Shown piece after piece: positions 1-6,852 of a stretch of 35,599 nt of DNA. The stretch is from Chloroflexota bacterium (GTDB lineage: Bacteria > Chloroflexota > Dehalococcoidia > Bin125). The stretch spans positions 1 through 35,599 of the forward strand of contig JAPPJZ010000079.1 in NCBI GenBank assembly GCA_028874365.1, in the 5' to 3' direction. A program made the translations under genes and the position numbers. The notes under the pieces are model-generated. The model made no database searches. It was not told where the DNA came from and was given only the letters and a program-made list of their open reading frames with translations. Every line of letters starts with the position of its first letter. Within the stretch, counting starts at the first letter, position 1.

Positions 1-73
1 AGACCATCCAGCCGATGCCGTCCTCGGACCAGGCGAGCATCTTGTCGGTGTCGAGTTGGACGTGGTTCTTCAT
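1..73 (-). CDS. Probable enoyl-CoA hydratase/isomerase, N-terminal fragment
   Basis: Only the first 24 codons lie in the window; the gene runs off its left edge. The readable start is MKNHVQLDTDKM followed by LAWSEDGIGWMV. This resembles the opening strand of crotonase-fold proteins, where a short lead-in precedes a 'dGIgwitfNnPer' segment. An AGGAGA ribosome binding site lies about 7 bases upstream of the ATG, so the start is well supported. It is the last gene seen of a minus-strand run that also holds a CaiB/BaiF CoA-transferase and another crotonase, which fits an acyl-CoA function. The family call rests on very few residues and on context. Confidence 0.45.
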   Translation of the reverse strand, partial: MKNHVQLDTDKMLAWSEDGIGWMV

Positions 74-95
74 TGGTGGTCTCCTGTTGGGGCGC

Positions 96-1283
96 TCAGA
101 TGACGCCGCGGGTGCGGAGGTCGGCGATTGACTCGGGGGTGTAGCCGAGGTCGGTGAGGACTTCCTGGTTGTGTTGTCCGAGGGCCGGAGTTCCGAGGCG
201 CATCTTGTCGGGTTGGGGGGTTCGGGCCAGGTTGATTGGTTGTCCGACGACGGTGATCTCGCCTCGATCGGGGTGCGGAGCCTGGCGGGCGATGTTGAGG
301 TGCTTGACCTGCTCGTCCTCGAAGGTGCCGGGGATGTCGTAGATCGGTCCGCAGGGGACGCCGGCCTCGTTGAGGCACTGGATCCAGTAGGCGGAGGTGT
401 TGGTGCGGGTGCGCTGGTTGATGTCCTCGTTGAGGGCGACGCGGTTCTTTGAGCGGCGGACGGAGGAGGCGTAGTCGGGGTGGTCGAGGAGTGCTTCGGC
501 GCCGATGGCGCGGCAGAGTCGGGCGTACATGACGCCGCCGGAGGCGGCGATGTTGATGTGGCCGTCGGCGGTCTCGTAGACGCCGGTGGGCATCAGCGTC
601 GGATGGTCGTTGCCGGCCTGGGGCGGGACTTCGCCGTCGATGGTCCAGCGGGTGGCCTGGAGGTCGAGCATGGCAATCTGGGCCTCAAGCAGTGAGGTGT
701 GGACCCACTGGCCTTCGCCGGAGCGCTCGCGCTCGATCAGGGCGATGAGGATGGCCTGGGCGAGGAAGTTGCCGGCGGTGAGGTCGGCGATGGGGATGCC
801 GACGCGGACGGGTCCTGCGCCGGGCAGCCCGTTGACGGACATGATGCCGCCGAGTCCCTGGGCGATCTGGTCGACGCCGGCGCGCCAGGCGTAGGGTCCG
901 TCCTGGCCGAAGCCGGAGATGCTGCCGTAGACAATGCGCGGGTTGCGGGCTCGGCAGGCCTCGTAGTCGATGCCGAGCCGCCGCTTGACATCGGCGCGGT
1001 AGTTCTCGACCACGACGTCGGCGCGCTCGACCAGGGTGAGGAAGATTTCTACCGCCTCTGGCTCCTTGAGGTTGAGCGTGAGGGAGCGCTTGTTGCGGTG
1101 CAGGTTGAGGAAGTCGGAGGACTCGCGGGCGCCGGTGACGCCTTCGCCCTGACCGGGAACTTCGGGCTGTTCGATCTTGAGCACGTCGGCGCCCCAGTCG
1201 CCGAGCTGTCGGGTGGCGGTGGGTCCGGCGCGGGCGCGGGTGAGATCGAGGACGAAGAGGTGGTCGAGGGGGAGGTAAGTCAT
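96..1283 (-). CDS. CaiB/BaiF family (class III) CoA-transferase
   Basis: A 395-residue protein, the usual length for class III CoA-transferases, which move CoA between an acyl-CoA and a free carboxylic acid through aspartyl intermediates in the cytoplasm. The N-terminus has the family pattern (LDLTRARAGPTATRQLGDWG, then GADVLKIEQP). The middle has the segment VRVGIPIADLTAG, where D167 is the expected catalytic aspartate by analogy with formyl-CoA transferase. NYRADV and GSISGFGQDGP are further family segments. The ATG is 5 bases after the stop of the upstream unknown gene, so the two are probably co-transcribed and translationally close. The substrate cannot be read from sequence; carnitine, oxalate, succinate/malate and aromatic-acid transferases share this fold. 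Surrounding crotonases suggest an acyl-CoA degradation route. Confidence 0.93.
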   Translation of the reverse strand: MTYLPLDHLFVLDLTRARAGPTATRQLGDWGADVLKIEQPEVPGQGEGVTGARESSDFLNLHRNKRSLTLNLKEPEAVEIFLTLVERADVVVENYRADVKRRLGIDYEACRARNPRIVYGSISGFGQDGPYAWRAGVDQIAQGLGGIMSVNGLPGAGPVRVGIPIADLTAGNFLAQAILIALIERERSGEGQWVHTSLLEAQIAMLDLQATRWTIDGEVPPQAGNDHPTLMPTGVYETADGHINIAASGGVMYARLCRAIGAEALLDHPDYASSVRRSKNRVALNEDINQRTRTNTSAYWIQCLNEAGVPCGPIYDIPGTFEDEQVKHLNIARQAPHPDRGEITVVGQPINLARTPQPDKMRLGTPALGQHNQEVLTDLGYTPESIADLRTRGVI

Positions 1284-1288
1284 GAGGT

Positions 1289-1879
1289 TCAGACTGGGAC
1301 TGGGACTGGATCGGTGAGTTCGGATCGGTAGCGTTCGTCGACGTTGTCGCTGAGGAGGCCTTCGGTGGTCCAGTGGGTGAGGCGCTCGGCGATTTGGGCG
1401 TTGGCTTCGAGGCGGATACTGGCGGCCTTGTTGCGGATGTCGAGGGCTTCCGGGAGAGGTTGGTCGAGCCCCTGGTCGGCTCGCTCATGCATCAGGCGGT
1501 GGTCGTCGATGGCGTCGAGGGGTTGGAACTCGGCGCCGGGATTGGCGGTGGTGGCCCAGAGGGTGTAGAGGGCGTTGTAGTTCCAGCTGCAGGCCTCGCA
1601 GCGCCACTGCTCGAAGAGGTTGAAGGCTCGGTGGGCGCCTCGCTGGGCTGATGCTTCGATGCGCAGGGCGAGCTCGACGATTTCGCCGGCGTAGGGATCA
1701 TGCTCGCCGGCGCCGGAGCAGCCGTGGGATTTCCAGACGAGGCCGTGGCTGGTGTAGAGCAGGGCCATGACGCGGTGGAGACGGTCGAGGTCGGGTTGTC
1801 GGGCGCGCCACTGGTCCTCGACATCTTCCTGGATGCGTCGGAGGTAGCGGAGTTCGTTGAGTGATTCCTGGCTTCTCAT
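1289..1879 (-). CDS. Hypothetical protein, 196 aa, with CEAC motif
   Basis: I do not recognise the family. The predicted protein is soluble, mostly helical and acidic, with no signal peptide or membrane segment. It carries a central Cys/His/Trp-rich stretch: WKSHGCSGAGEHDPYAG, then FEQWRCEACSWNYNALY. The CxxC, the earlier Cys and nearby His residues could bind a metal, but this is inference. The C-terminus is helical and ends in a short Pro/Val repeat (DPVPVPV). The gene lies 5 bases upstream of the CoA-transferase and 36 bases downstream of the toxin gene, all on the minus strand. No good Shine-Dalgarno sequence sits directly before the ATG; a GAGAGGAA motif is about 20 bases away, so the true start may differ. 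Confidence 0.6.
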   Translation of the reverse strand: MRSQESLNELRYLRRIQEDVEDQWRARQPDLDRLHRVMALLYTSHGLVWKSHGCSGAGEHDPYAGEIVELALRIEASAQRGAHRAFNLFEQWRCEACSWNYNALYTLWATTANPGAEFQPLDAIDDHRLMHERADQGLDQPLPEALDIRNKAASIRLEANAQIAERLTHWTTEGLLSDNVDERYRSELTDPVPVPV

Positions 1880-1915
1880 GGGTCTGGTCCGGTCGTGTTC
1901 CTCTCGCGGTGAGTG

Positions 1916-2359
1916 CTACAGCGTGTATTGGGTGAGAGTACGCAGGCGATCGCTGTGGGCGGATGCGGCACGGTGGAATCTGTTGTCGGCGGTCCACAGG
2001 TCGCAATCAAGTCTTTCAGCGAGGGCAAGGTAGAAGGAGTCATACACTGCGCCCTGTTCGATTAGGTTCGCGAGCTGCAGGGCACGGCGAGTGAGTGGCA
2101 TCATGTCGTGGATCTCAAGGTCCATCTCGAGCATCTCTAGGAGCCCTGCGATTCCTCGCTCGAGGGTAGTCTCGCCCTCAGCAATGCTGCGATGCATGGC
2201 ATTGGACAACTCAGCGACGAAGACTGCTGGGACGGCGATCCGCACCCCATATGCCATCCAGGTACTCCAGATCTCATCAGCAATATGTGAATCCGGCTCC
2301 GGTACCAACAACTTGAACGCGATACTGGTATCGACGACTACAACGTTGGCTTGCGCCAT
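1916..2359 (-). CDS. vapC: PIN-domain toxin ribonuclease (VapC-like)
   Basis: A 147-residue PIN-domain protein, the normal VapC length. The four acidic residues that bind Mg2+/Mn2+ in PIN nucleases are visible: D10 in VVVDTS, E50 in FVAELSNAM, D107 in AVYDSFYLALAE and D125 in LWTADNRF. VapC toxins cleave tRNA or rRNA and are held inactive by a co-encoded antitoxin. Its start codon lies inside the 3' end of the upstream antitoxin gene (22-base overlap), the standard antitoxin-first, translationally coupled arrangement. All active-site residues are intact, so it should be functional. The RNA target cannot be predicted. It sits inside a run of metabolic genes, which suggests a mobile insertion. 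Confidence 0.9.
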   Translation of the reverse strand: MAQANVVVVDTSIAFKLLVPEPDSHIADEIWSTWMAYGVRIAVPAVFVAELSNAMHRSIAEGETTLERGIAGLLEMLEMDLEIHDMMPLTRRALQLANLIEQGAVYDSFYLALAERLDCDLWTADNRFHRAASAHSDRLRTLTQYTL

Positions 2360-2655
2360 GCGTCCATCTGCACGTTGCGAATCTCTCGAGTCTCACGGAT
2401 GTAGTCGACGGAATCGCGGGCAAACACTCGGTCTCCAAACGTCTCATTGCGCCAGGCGATGATGTCGCTGATGCGTCGTTTGCCCGTCGGCTCTCCTACA
2501 GGAAATGTGTGGCCATCCTTGGCCAGTTCGCCCTCGATGGCCTGAACGCAGTAGCGCTCAACCGCTATGCCTTCGCGAGCAGCTGCCTGTTCAATCTGTT
2601 CGCTCAGACTGACGTCGATGGTGAGCGTCAGCTTGCGTTCTTCGGTCGTCGTCAT
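2338..2655 (-). CDS. vapB: Antitoxin with ribbon-helix-helix-like N-terminus (VapB-like)
   Basis: A 105-residue protein upstream of, and overlapping by 22 bases, the PIN toxin gene. The N-terminus (RKLTLTIDVSLSEQIEQAA followed by an AREGIAVERYCVQAIEGELA helix pair) looks like a ribbon-helix-helix DNA-binding unit: one strand and two helices with the usual spacing. The C-terminal 50 residues are charged (RRISDIIAWRNETFGDRVF), as expected for a toxin-binding tail. Proteins of this kind neutralise VapC and repress their own operon. A perfect 11-base palindrome about 40 bases upstream of the start is a candidate operator. The family assignment comes from the secondary-structure pattern and partner gene, not from a strong motif. 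Confidence 0.75.
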   Translation of the reverse strand: MTTTEERKLTLTIDVSLSEQIEQAAAREGIAVERYCVQAIEGELAKDGHTFPVGEPTGKRRISDIIAWRNETFGDRVFARDSVDYIRETREIRNVQMDAWRKPTL

Positions 2656-2694
2656 GTGGAAAGCCTGTTCACCGGGAGCGTGTGCTCAGGGTAA

Positions 2695-2705
2695 CGAGAT
2701 TCTCG
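2695..2705. promoter_or_regulatory. Perfect 11-bp palindrome upstream of the toxin-antitoxin operon
   Basis: CGAGATTCTCG is a perfect inverted repeat (CGAGA-T-TCTCG) in the 60-base gap between the crotonase stop and the antitoxin start. Autoregulated vapBC operons usually have such palindromes at the promoter, so this is a candidate operator. It could equally be a weak hairpin at the crotonase 3' end. Confidence 0.3.
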
Positions 2706-2715
2706 AGGAGCGGAC

Positions 2716-3504
2716 TCACTCGCCCTTGAACTCGGGTTGGCGGCCTTCGGCGAAGGCGCGGGGGCCTTCCTTCGAGTCGGCGGTTTGGCCGACGATCCAG
2801 CGGAGGGAGCCTCCGAAGCGGTTGGCCTGGGCGAGGGTCATGTCTCCCTGGGCGTTGATCAGTTCTTTCATGGCTCGGACGGCGATGGGGGCGTAGCGGG
2901 CGACCTGGGCGGCCATCTCCTGGGCGGTCGGGAGGAGCTGCTCCTGAGGGACCAGGCGGGAGATGACGCCCCACTGGAGGGCTTCCTCCATGCTGAGGCG
3001 GCGGCCGAGGTAGAGCATCTCGTTGGCGTAGGCCTGGGGTATGGCGCGGGGCAGGCGCATGGGTCCGCCGGCGAGGGGGAAGAATCCGAGCGTGATCTCG
3101 GGCAAGCCGAGGCGGGCGCGGGCGTTCTCGGCGCCGATGCGCAGGTCGCAGATGAGGGCGATCTCGAAGCCGCCGCCGAGGGCGTGGCCGTTGATGGCGG
3201 CGATGAGCGGCTTCTTGGCGTCGAACTCATCGAAACGGTCGGCGGCGTTGGTGGGGAAATGGCCTGCCGGACCGGCGGAGGCGGCAGGGCCGTCGCCCTG
3301 GGTGAGGTCGGCCCCGGCGCAGAAGGCTCGGTCGCCAGCGCCGGTGATCACGGCCGAGCGGATCTCGTCGTTGTTGCGCACCTCGACCAGTGACTCGATC
3401 AACTGGGAGCCGAGGGCGCTGTTGATCGTGTTCATCTTATCGGGGCGGTTGAGGGTGATCGTGGCGACTCGCTCGGACACGTCAAACAGGACTTCATCTG
3501 CCAT
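2716..3504 (-). CDS. Enoyl-CoA hydratase/isomerase family protein (crotonase)
   Basis: A 262-residue crotonase of typical length. The oxyanion-hole strand is DRAFCAGADL (residues 58-67) and the second oxyanion segment is NGHALGGGFEIALICD. Both catalytic glutamates are present: E114 in GGGFEIAL and E136 in LGLPEITLGFF. The loop between them is two residues longer than in rat mitochondrial hydratase (ENARARLGLPE). The protein would add water to, or isomerise, an enoyl-CoA in the cytoplasm. An AAGGAG ribosome binding site precedes the ATG by about 8 bases. It is the first gene of the minus-strand run that continues into the toxin-antitoxin pair and the CoA-transferase. Exact chemistry (hydration, isomerisation or ring cleavage) cannot be told from these residues. 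Confidence 0.92.
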   Translation of the reverse strand: MADEVLFDVSERVATITLNRPDKMNTINSALGSQLIESLVEVRNNDEIRSAVITGAGDRAFCAGADLTQGDGPAASAGPAGHFPTNAADRFDEFDAKKPLIAAINGHALGGGFEIALICDLRIGAENARARLGLPEITLGFFPLAGGPMRLPRAIPQAYANEMLYLGRRLSMEEALQWGVISRLVPQEQLLPTAQEMAAQVARYAPIAVRAMKELINAQGDMTLAQANRFGGSLRWIVGQTADSKEGPRAFAEGRQPEFKGE

Positions 3505-3618
3505 CGGGTGGGCTCCTTGCAGCGTCGTCGTACGGTTCGTGGAATCGGACTGGATGAGGGCAGGATAGGGGTCGCGCGCGTATCATCTAGCGCAGACTTG
3601 AGCGGGAGAGGAGCGGGC

Positions 3619-3831
3619 ATGGCCGACTCACCACTGGAGGCGCTGGCAGCGCTCGCCGAGTCACTCGGCGCGTCTGCGAGCGAAGCGGATCTGGAGCGAG
3701 CACTGCCGATCGTGACGCGCACGCTGAAGAACGCATTGCGGACGGATCCGCTGCCAGATCTGGGAGAGACCGAGCCCGCGATCGGGCTGCGCTATGACGT
3801 CGGCGATCTGCGCGGCGGAGTGGAGGACTGA
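3619..3831 (+). CDS. Small amidase-partner subunit (GatC/AtzG-like), 70 aa
   Basis: A short gene directly before an amidase. The chosen ATG has a good ribosome binding site (GGAGAGGAG) and gives a 70-residue helical protein. It begins MADSPLEALAALAESLG and carries a LPIVTRTLKNALRT helix and a charged DVGDLRGGVED tail. GatC and AtzG (DUF4089-type) subunits are small helical partners placed just upstream of amidase-signature enzymes, where they wrap around and stabilise the catalytic subunit. The stop is one base before the amidase start (TGAGATG), so translation is probably coupled. A TATCAT sequence at 3581-3586 could be a -10 element. The family assignment is from position, size and helical pattern rather than a diagnostic motif. 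Confidence 0.7.
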   Translation: MADSPLEALAALAESLGASASEADLERALPIVTRTLKNALRTDPLPDLGETEPAIGLRYDVGDLRGGVED

Positions 3832-3832
3832 G

Positions 3833-5215
3833 ATGGACCATCGCGAACCGTATGACCTGTCGATTGTCGAGGCTGGGGTCGCGCTGCGAGACGGGTCGCT
3901 GACGGCGGTGGCGTTGACCGAATCGGTGCTCTCGAGGTTGGAGGCGACGGAGCCGCTGCTCAATGCGTACATCACGGTGACGGCTGAGCTGGCGCGCGAG
4001 CAGGCGTCGGCGGCGGACGACCTATTGAGGGACGGGCGTGACCTGGGACCGTTGCATGGGATTCCAGTGGCGCTCAAGGATCTGGTCGATACGGCGGGGA
4101 TTGCGACGACCGGCGGAGGCGGCTTCCTGCGCGACCGCATTCCCGACACGGATGCGGTGGTGTACAGGAAGCTGAAAGAGGCCGGCGCGGTGATGCCGGG
4201 CAAACTGAATCTGCACGAGTTTGCGTTTGGCACGACCAGCCGGAATCCGCACTACGGCGCGGTGCACAATCCGTGGGATCTGGAGAAGGTGCCGGGTGGG
4301 AGCAGCGGCGGATCGGGCGCATCGGTGGCGGTGGGATCGTCGCTGGGGGCGCTGGGCTCGGACACCGGCGGCAGCATCCGCATTCCGGCGAGCGTGTGCG
4401 GGGTGACGGGGCTGATGGGGACGTACGGCCGGGTGTCGCGGCGGGGGGTGCTGCCGCTGTCGTGGACGCTGGATCATGTTGGTCCGCTGACGAAGACGGT
4501 CGAGGACGCGGGGCTGGTGCTCAATGCGATCGCGGGCTATGACGCGGAGGATCCTGGGAGCGCGGATGTGCCGGTCGGGGATTGCACGTCGACGTTGATC
4601 GAAGGTGTGGACGGCATTCGCATCGGCATCCCTCGCCAGATGCTGTGGCAAGGCTGCGAAGAGGACGTGGTCGAGCATTGCGAGATTGCGGTCGATCATC
4701 TGCGCAGCATGGGCGCGACCGTGACGGAGGTCGAGATGCCGCTGCAGACTGATCGTCCGCGGGGGTTGACGATCATCGCCGAGGCGGCGGCCTATCACGC
4801 GAAGTGGCTGCACGAGCGACGGGACGAGTACGGCGACATCCTGGAGCGAGTCGAGGCGGGGTTGTCGGTGACGGCCGTCGATTACATCAACGACCAGCGG
4901 CTGCGTCGGAAGTTCATCGACGAGACGGTGGAGGTGCTGCAGGACGTGGATGTGCTGATCTCGCCGACCTGTTCTCGAACGGCTCCGTTGATTGAAGACG
5001 GTGATCCGACGGCGGAGCTGGCTCGGTTAACGGCTCCGTACGACGTGACCGGGATACCCGCTATCTCGATTCCCTGCGGGTATGACCGGAACGGGATGCC
5101 GATTGGGCTGATGATCGGCGGACGGCACTTCGACGAGGCGACGGTTTGTCGGGTGGCTCATGCGTATGAGCAGTCGACCGACTGGGTGTTGCAGCGTCCG
5201 GAGTTGGAGGTTTAG
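3833..5215 (+). CDS. Amidase-signature family hydrolase
   Basis: With the ATG one base after the small upstream gene this is 460 residues, normal for the family. The Ser-cisSer-Lys catalytic triad is complete: K82 in VALKDLVDTAG, S157 in PGGSSGGSGA and S181 in GSDTGGSIRIP. These fall at the same mutual spacings (75 and 24 residues) as K142, S217 and S241 of fatty acid amide hydrolase. Family members hydrolyse C-N bonds of amides, carbamates or carboxybiuret, or act as the GatA amidotransferase subunit. No GatB is nearby and the partner is AtzG-like, so a catabolic amidase acting on a small amide or biuret-like substrate is more likely than a tRNA amidotransferase. The open frame extends further upstream, but the coupled ATG is the best start. 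Confidence 0.92.
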   Translation: MDHREPYDLSIVEAGVALRDGSLTAVALTESVLSRLEATEPLLNAYITVTAELAREQASAADDLLRDGRDLGPLHGIPVALKDLVDTAGIATTGGGGFLRDRIPDTDAVVYRKLKEAGAVMPGKLNLHEFAFGTTSRNPHYGAVHNPWDLEKVPGGSSGGSGASVAVGSSLGALGSDTGGSIRIPASVCGVTGLMGTYGRVSRRGVLPLSWTLDHVGPLTKTVEDAGLVLNAIAGYDAEDPGSADVPVGDCTSTLIEGVDGIRIGIPRQMLWQGCEEDVVEHCEIAVDHLRSMGATVTEVEMPLQTDRPRGLTIIAEAAAYHAKWLHERRDEYGDILERVEAGLSVTAVDYINDQRLRRKFIDETVEVLQDVDVLISPTCSRTAPLIEDGDPTAELARLTAPYDVTGIPAISIPCGYDRNGMPIGLMIGGRHFDEATVCRVAHAYEQSTDWVLQRPELEV

Positions 5216-5252
5216 CGGGGAGGTAGGGACAGCGCCGCCTCGACTACTGGGT

Positions 5253-5303
5253 GCCCCCCTCTGCCTTCGGCATCTCCCCCCGCTTGCGCGGGGGAGAAGG
5301 GAA
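5253..5303 (+). repeat. Intergenic double-hairpin repeat, copy 1
   Basis: A ~51-base GC-rich element between the convergent amidase and hydrolase genes, ending 1 base before the hydrolase stop triplet. It reads GCCCCCCTC, a small hairpin TGCC-TTC-GGCA, then a large hairpin CTCCCCCCGC-TTGC-GCGGGGGAG, then GAAGGGAA. Four other copies lie in this window in the same orientation. It could act as a bidirectional terminator or mRNA 3'-end stabiliser; there is no clear U-tract. Confidence 0.85.
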
Positions 5304-5304
5304 C

Positions 5305-6096
5305 CTAGAGACCGGTGAGGAACGAGGTCAGGGCTTCTGCGACGGCATGCGATTGCTCAACGACGAGGGCGTGGCCGGCGTTGGGGATGAGCTGTGCGGT
5401 TGTTCCGGCGGCTTCGGCGAGGAGTTGGGCGTGGTCGGGGAGGACGAGGATGTCTTCTTCTCCGTGGAGGACGCGCATCGGGATGTTGAGGGTCTTGAGG
5501 CGTTCGATGGGGTCGAAGGTGAGGACTGACTGAAGCGGGCCGAGGGTGGCGATCATGGGAGCGCCCTTGCTTCGCTTTTCAACAGCCTCGTCGAGCATGT
5601 CGGGGTGCTCGTCGATGAAGTCGGTGGCGAAGAGGATGTCCATCATCGCGGCAGCGGCCTGAGGGACGGGGAGTTGCGCGCCGCGCATCATGTGTTGCAT
5701 GGTCTCGGGCGGTGTTGGCGGACCGGTGGGTCCAGCGTTCGCCGCGCAGGTGACGATGCCTCGCACGAGCTCAGGGGCCAGGAAGGCGGCCCCCATCGCC
5801 ACGGTTCCGCCGAGGGAGTTGCCGATCAGGACGGCCGGGCCTGCATCGAGGGCTTTGATCAGGTTGACGGCGTCGTCGGCGAACTGGTCGACGGTGTAGC
5901 CCTCGGTCGGCTGATCGGACTCGCCGATGCCTCGCTGGTCGTAGCGGACGACGCGGTGAGTTTCGGCGAGCGCGTCGGCGACGGGCGCCCACTGGTCCAT
6001 GTCCATCATGCCGCCGGCGATCAGGATGACGAGCGGGCCATCGCCCTGGTCAGTGACATCGAGGGAGAGGTCGGGGGCTATCTGTAGTCGGGTCAT
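5305..6096 (-). CDS. Alpha/beta hydrolase
   Basis: A 263-residue alpha/beta-hydrolase of the usual size. The nucleophile elbow is GNSLGG with S94. The acid is probably D215 (LHGEEDILV) and the base H242 (PNAGHALVVEQ). The HG-type oxyanion region is LIAGGMMDMDQW, and RYDQRGIGESDQP is the classic strand-turn before helix A. Such proteins hydrolyse esters, lactones or C-C bonds; the substrate is unknown. The open frame continues about 62 codons upstream across the divergent nuclease start, but that extension is His/Pro-rich and is the antisense of the neighbour. The ATG at 6096 fits the family N-terminus. No ribosome binding site is seen; a TACGAT at 7 bases before the ATG suggests a leaderless transcript. 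Confidence 0.9.
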   Translation of the reverse strand: MTRLQIAPDLSLDVTDQGDGPLVILIAGGMMDMDQWAPVADALAETHRVVRYDQRGIGESDQPTEGYTVDQFADDAVNLIKALDAGPAVLIGNSLGGTVAMGAAFLAPELVRGIVTCAANAGPTGPPTPPETMQHMMRGAQLPVPQAAAAMMDILFATDFIDEHPDMLDEAVEKRSKGAPMIATLGPLQSVLTFDPIERLKTLNIPMRVLHGEEDILVLPDHAQLLAEAAGTTAQLIPNAGHALVVEQSHAVAEALTSFLTGL

Positions 6097-6103
6097 GGCG
6101 GGG

Positions 6104-6109
6104 ATCGTA
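6104..6109 (-). promoter_or_regulatory. Candidate -10 element for a leaderless hydrolase transcript
   Basis: Read on the minus strand this is TACGAT, a TAnnnT -10 hexamer ending 7 bases before the ATG of the hydrolase. Transcription would start at or next to the A of the start codon. No Shine-Dalgarno sequence is present, which supports leaderless expression. No clear -35 is visible. Confidence 0.35.
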
Positions 6110-6116
6110 GCGCAGG

Positions 6117-6122
6117 TATATT
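6117..6122 (+). promoter_or_regulatory. Candidate -10 element for a leaderless nuclease transcript
   Basis: TATATT ends 7 bases before the ATG of the nuclease gene, so the transcript would begin at or beside the start codon. The 33-base divergent gap leaves no room for a normal leader and shows no ribosome binding site. It mirrors the candidate -10 of the opposite gene. Confidence 0.4.
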
Positions 6123-6129
6123 CCGGGGC

Positions 6130-6723
6130 ATGGCTGAGGATTATGCGGTTCACGTGGTGCGGGTGATTGACGGCGATTCGGTGAAGGTGCAGCTGCCGAA
6201 CGGTGACGAGTATTCGGTGCGGATGTACGGGATCGACGCACCGGAGAAGGACCAGCGGGCGGGGCGTGATTCCCACGACCATTTGCGGCGCGTCGTGCGG
6301 AGTCGTCGGGAGTGGCGGTTACGAGTGGTCGATGTGGATCGGTATCAGCGGCTGGTAGGCGTGTTGTACCCAGAGGGCGGGTCGGTGCGGGATTCAGCCA
6401 ATCACGCGATGGTCGAGTCGGGGCTGGCGTACTGGTACCGGGAGTACGGCGGAGCGGAGCTTGGTTTCGACGACTCGGAGCGGTTCGCGAAGCGGGAACG
6501 GGCCGGGGTCTGGGGCCAGCAGGGGTCGGTCAAGCCGTGGGATCATCGGCGGGCGAAGCGGGCCCAGCAGAGGCAGAGTCGGGAGGCGGCGGAGTCGCCG
6601 TGGGTGATCCTGATTGGCGGGGTGTTCAAGCTGGTCGGTGCGGTGTTGGTGGCGATGTTGAAGGCGTCGGCGTCGAGTTCGGGCGGTCGGAGGCGAAGAC
6701 GGCGACGTCGGCGGGGGTGGTGA
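6130..6723 (+). CDS. Staphylococcal-nuclease-like protein with C-terminal membrane anchor
   Basis: Residues 5-140 form an SNase (thermonuclease) domain: VRVIDGDSVKV gives metal ligands D14 and D16, RMYGIDAPEKDQ gives R31, D36 and E39, and DRYQRLVG gives R74. These match D19/D21, R35, D40/E43 and R87 of the Staphylococcus enzyme. The end motif GVWGQQGSVKPWDHR is also typical. The protein should be a Ca2+-dependent phosphodiesterase. Unusually there is no N-terminal signal peptide. Instead a hydrophobic segment at about 158-177 (WVILIGGVFKLVGAVLVAML) and a Ser/Gly then nine-Arg tail (187-195) follow. This looks like a C-tail membrane anchor with a positive cytoplasmic end, so which side of the membrane the nuclease faces is uncertain. 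Confidence 0.88.
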   Translation: MAEDYAVHVVRVIDGDSVKVQLPNGDEYSVRMYGIDAPEKDQRAGRDSHDHLRRVVRSRREWRLRVVDVDRYQRLVGVLYPEGGSVRDSANHAMVESGLAYWYREYGGAELGFDDSERFAKRERAGVWGQQGSVKPWDHRRAKRAQQRQSREAAESPWVILIGGVFKLVGAVLVAMLKASASSSGGRRRRRRRRRGW

Positions 6724-6763
6724 GCTCAGGATCGTCTGCGGGCTTCGGAACTGCCGGTGCCGT

Positions 6764-6814
6764 GCCCCCCTCTGCCTTCGGCATCTCCCCCCGCTTCGCG
6801 GGGGGAGAAAAGAA
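6764..6814 (+). repeat. Intergenic double-hairpin repeat, copy 2
   Basis: Second copy, between the convergent nuclease and ilvD genes. It has the same small hairpin TGCC-TTC-GGCA and a perfect 10-bp large stem, CTCCCCCCGC-TTC-GCGGGGGGAG, with a shorter loop than copy 1. The following bases, GAAAAGAATG, resemble the end of copy 4. It may serve as a shared 3' end for the two converging transcripts. Confidence 0.85.
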
Positions 6815-6852
6815 TGCCCTCCCGGCTCTTCAATCGTCGAAGTGCCGGGCGG

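Noticed and set aside
6097-6282. 62-codon upstream extension of the alpha/beta hydrolase frame
   Set aside because: The extension is the complement of the nuclease N-terminus, His/Pro-rich and not hydrolase-like; the internal ATG gives a standard N-terminus.
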